NCBI RefSeq assembly: GCF_024345995.1
Contig: NZ_JAGQCE010000007.1
Span: 62,001-126,000, forward strand
Length of the DNA stretch: 64,000 nt
DNA from: Synechococcus sp. Cruz-7E5
Lineage (GTDB): Bacteria; Cyanobacteriota; Cyanobacteriia; PCC-6307; Cyanobiaceae
Direction: 5' to 3'
How positions within the stretch are numbered: the stretch's first letter is position 1; each line of letters opens with the position of its first letter. The notes beneath the pieces are model-generated. The model was given only the letters and a program-made list of their open reading frames with translations, made no database searches and was not told the origin of the DNA. Made by a program: the position numbers and the translations under genes. This document shows, in pieces, positions 62,524 to 64,000 of the stretch.

Positions 62524-62642
62524 TCGGCGGCGCTTCGGATCTGTGGTCATTCCAACGTGTGGCGACGAAACGTGGCAATCAACACCACCCACCCCACCGG
62601 GCGGCGTTAAAACTGCAGTATCCACTTCTTCCGATTTTCTTC

Positions 62643-62747
62643 ATGTCCTCTCTGGGCCTGTCCGTCGGGCCGCTTGTGCGCTTGCTGGCCTCCCTGGGAT
62701 TGCTCAGCACCGCCCTGCTGGCCCTCGTTCTGCGGCTCCTCGGCTGA
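62643..62747 (+). CDS. Possible 34-residue membrane peptide
   Basis: The frame reads MSSLGLSVGPLVRLLASLGL and goes on LSTALLALVLRLLG before the stop. It is a single hydrophobic helix with two arginines. A start at 62559 would add a polar stretch. No ribosome site is seen and a chance frame in GC-rich DNA is possible. Confidence 0.35.
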   Translation: MSSLGLSVGPLVRLLASLGLLSTALLALVLRLLG

Positions 62748-62808
62748 GCTGTCAAGAAACTCTCGAGATGGCTTCGCCGGCGGAACCCATCTCCCCCCGC
62801 TGAACTCC

Positions 62809-64000
62809 ATGGGCTTCCCCTGCAGCCGCCACGGGGAAGCGTTGCCGATCGACCCGCTTCTGCCGGAGATCCTGCAGCAACTTCCCCGCGGCGGCACCCT
62901 TCTTCTTCAAGCCCCGCCCGGGGCTGGCAAAACCACCCGCGTCCCGCTTGCCCTGCTGCAGCACCTGGCCTCAGACAACGGCGAGGTGGGCATCATTTTG
63001 ATGATCGAGCCGCGGCGGCTTGCAGCCAAAGCCGCAGCAACCCGCCTGGCTGAAGCCCTTGAGGAGCCGGTGGGCGCCACGGTCGGATATCGCGTGAGGC
63101 TGGAGCAGCGCTGCTCCAGGACCACCCTCCTGGAGGTGCTCACCGACGGACTGTTTCTGCGTCGCCTTCAGGACGACCCGGCCCTCAGCGGCGTGGTGGC
63201 GGTGATCTTCGACGAGTTCCACGAGCGCCGCACCGACGCCGATCTCGCCCTGGCACTGCTGAGGGAGGCCCGTGCCCTGCTGAATCCCCAGCTGCGCCTG
63301 CTGGTGATGTCGGCCACGCTCAACCTCGAACCCCTCAGCCAGCAGCTGCCGGAGGCGGTGGTGCTCAGCAGCCAGGGACGCAGCCATCCCGTGGAGCTGC
63401 ACCACCAACCGCCGCGGGAGCGGGAGCCTCTGGACCGCCAGGTGGTGCGTGCCCTGGAGAGCCACTGGCTGCAGGACGAAGGCGAAGCCGGTACGGCCCT
63501 GGTGTTTCTGCCGGGCCAACGGGAGATCCAGCAGGCGCTGCGGGCGATCGAATCCACCAGTTGGGGCCAGCGTGCAGAGCTCCACGCCCTGCACGGCGGA
63601 CTGTCACTGGCGGCCCAGAGCCGCGCCATCGGCGCCAGCCATCACCTGGGCGACAAGGTGGTGCTCACCACCTCCATCGCTGAAAGCTCCCTCACGATCG
63701 AGGGGGTTCGCCTGGTGGTCGATAGCGGCTTGAGTCGGCGCAGCCGCTTCGATCCCCGCACCGGCATGGACGGGTTGGTCACCCTGCCCGCCAGCCTGGC
63801 CAGCGCCGAGCAGCGCCGGGGACGGGCCGGTCGCCTGGGACCCGGCCGCTGCGTGAGGCTCTGGTCGTCCGCGGAACAGCAACAGCGGCCGGCCTACGAC
63901 CCGCCCGAGCTACTGGAAGCCGATCCCTTGCCGCTGGTGCTGCAGCTTGCCCGCTGGGGGGCCGGCCTAGGGGAAACGTTGCCGTGGCTGGACCCGCCTC
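62809..64000 (+). CDS. hrpB: ATP-dependent helicase HrpB (3' end outside window)
   Basis: The frame is open from ATG 62809 to the end of the window (397 codons seen of about 830 expected). DEAH-box helicase motifs are present: I APPGAGKTTRVPLALL, Ia IEPRRLAAKAAATRLA, II DEFHER (the HrpB form of DEAH), III SATLN, IV-V LVFLPGQREI and VVLTTSIAESSLTIEGV, VI QRRGRAGR. It unwinds RNA; the cellular task in bacteria is poorly known. A GTG/TTG start a few codons on cannot be excluded. Confidence 0.92.
   Translation, partial: MGFPCSRHGEALPIDPLLPEILQQLPRGGTLLLQAPPGAGKTTRVPLALLQHLASDNGEVGIILMIEPRRLAAKAAATRLAEALEEPVGATVGYRVRLEQRCSRTTLLEVLTDGLFLRRLQDDPALSGVVAVIFDEFHERRTDADLALALLREARALLNPQLRLLVMSATLNLEPLSQQLPEAVVLSSQGRSHPVELHHQPPREREPLDRQVVRALESHWLQDEGEAGTALVFLPGQREIQQALRAIESTSWGQRAELHALHGGLSLAAQSRAIGASHHLGDKVVLTTSIAESSLTIEGVRLVVDSGLSRRSRFDPRTGMDGLVTLPASLASAEQRRGRAGRLGPGRCVRLWSSAEQQQRPAYDPPELLEADPLPLVLQLARWGAGLGETLPWLDPP

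Overview
The window reads as a high-GC unicellular picocyanobacterium of the Synechococcus/Cyanobium type. The evidence is a phycobilisome rod-core linker (cpcG), a CpcS-type bilin lyase, the cyanobacterial sufR/sufBCDS arrangement with ftrC, a cyanobacterial Mrp antiporter cluster, a RarA fusion protein typical of Synechococcus, DUF1400 and DUF2973 proteins, and tightly packed, overlapping genes. This lineage is inferred from gene content, not from a marker-gene alignment.

Layout. 0-0.9 kb: 3' part of a sensor histidine kinase. 1.35-3.9 kb: a small integron. An integrase gene with an abnormal N-terminus is followed, in the same orientation, by an attI-like core and two gene cassettes (a NucS-like nuclease; a HicBA toxin-antitoxin pair). 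Each cassette ends in an attC site whose core bases obey the cassette rule exactly. 3.9-13 kb: methyltransferase, L,D-transpeptidase, the ftrC-sufB-sufC-sufD-sufS operon divergent from sufR with a candidate SufR operator between them, and an EamA permease. 13-21.5 kb: cpcS, cpcG, a DUF4912 protein, a phospholipase-D-like lipoprotein carrying an EF-hand loop, a flavin monooxygenase, two small secreted proteins, and pgm. 21.5-31 kb: two tandem copies of a three-gene RND efflux module (membrane fusion protein, RND pump, small two-helix membrane protein).

31.1-42.2 kb looks like an ion-homeostasis island: a P-type cation ATPase, a seven-gene Mrp Na+/H+ antiporter cluster and gltS. It is littered with gene debris (a 5' fragment of rarA, a frameshifted PiT phosphate transporter, a porin tail, a 5' fragment of mrpC). 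The rarA fragment at its left edge is in direct orientation with intact rarA at its right edge, which suggests insertion or duplication at rarA.

42.2-64 kb is mostly core genome: rarA fusion, DUF1400 protein, prxQ, coaX, cysH, an NDH-2-like/HAD/hflX/SLC13 operon, 1-Cys peroxiredoxin, ktrA-anmK, a ribbon-helix-helix protein with palindromes at its promoter, an ABC-F ATPase, several very small cyanobacterial proteins, an HtrA-type protease, and the start of an hrpB helicase that runs off the end. No tRNA, rRNA or CRISPR array was recognised.
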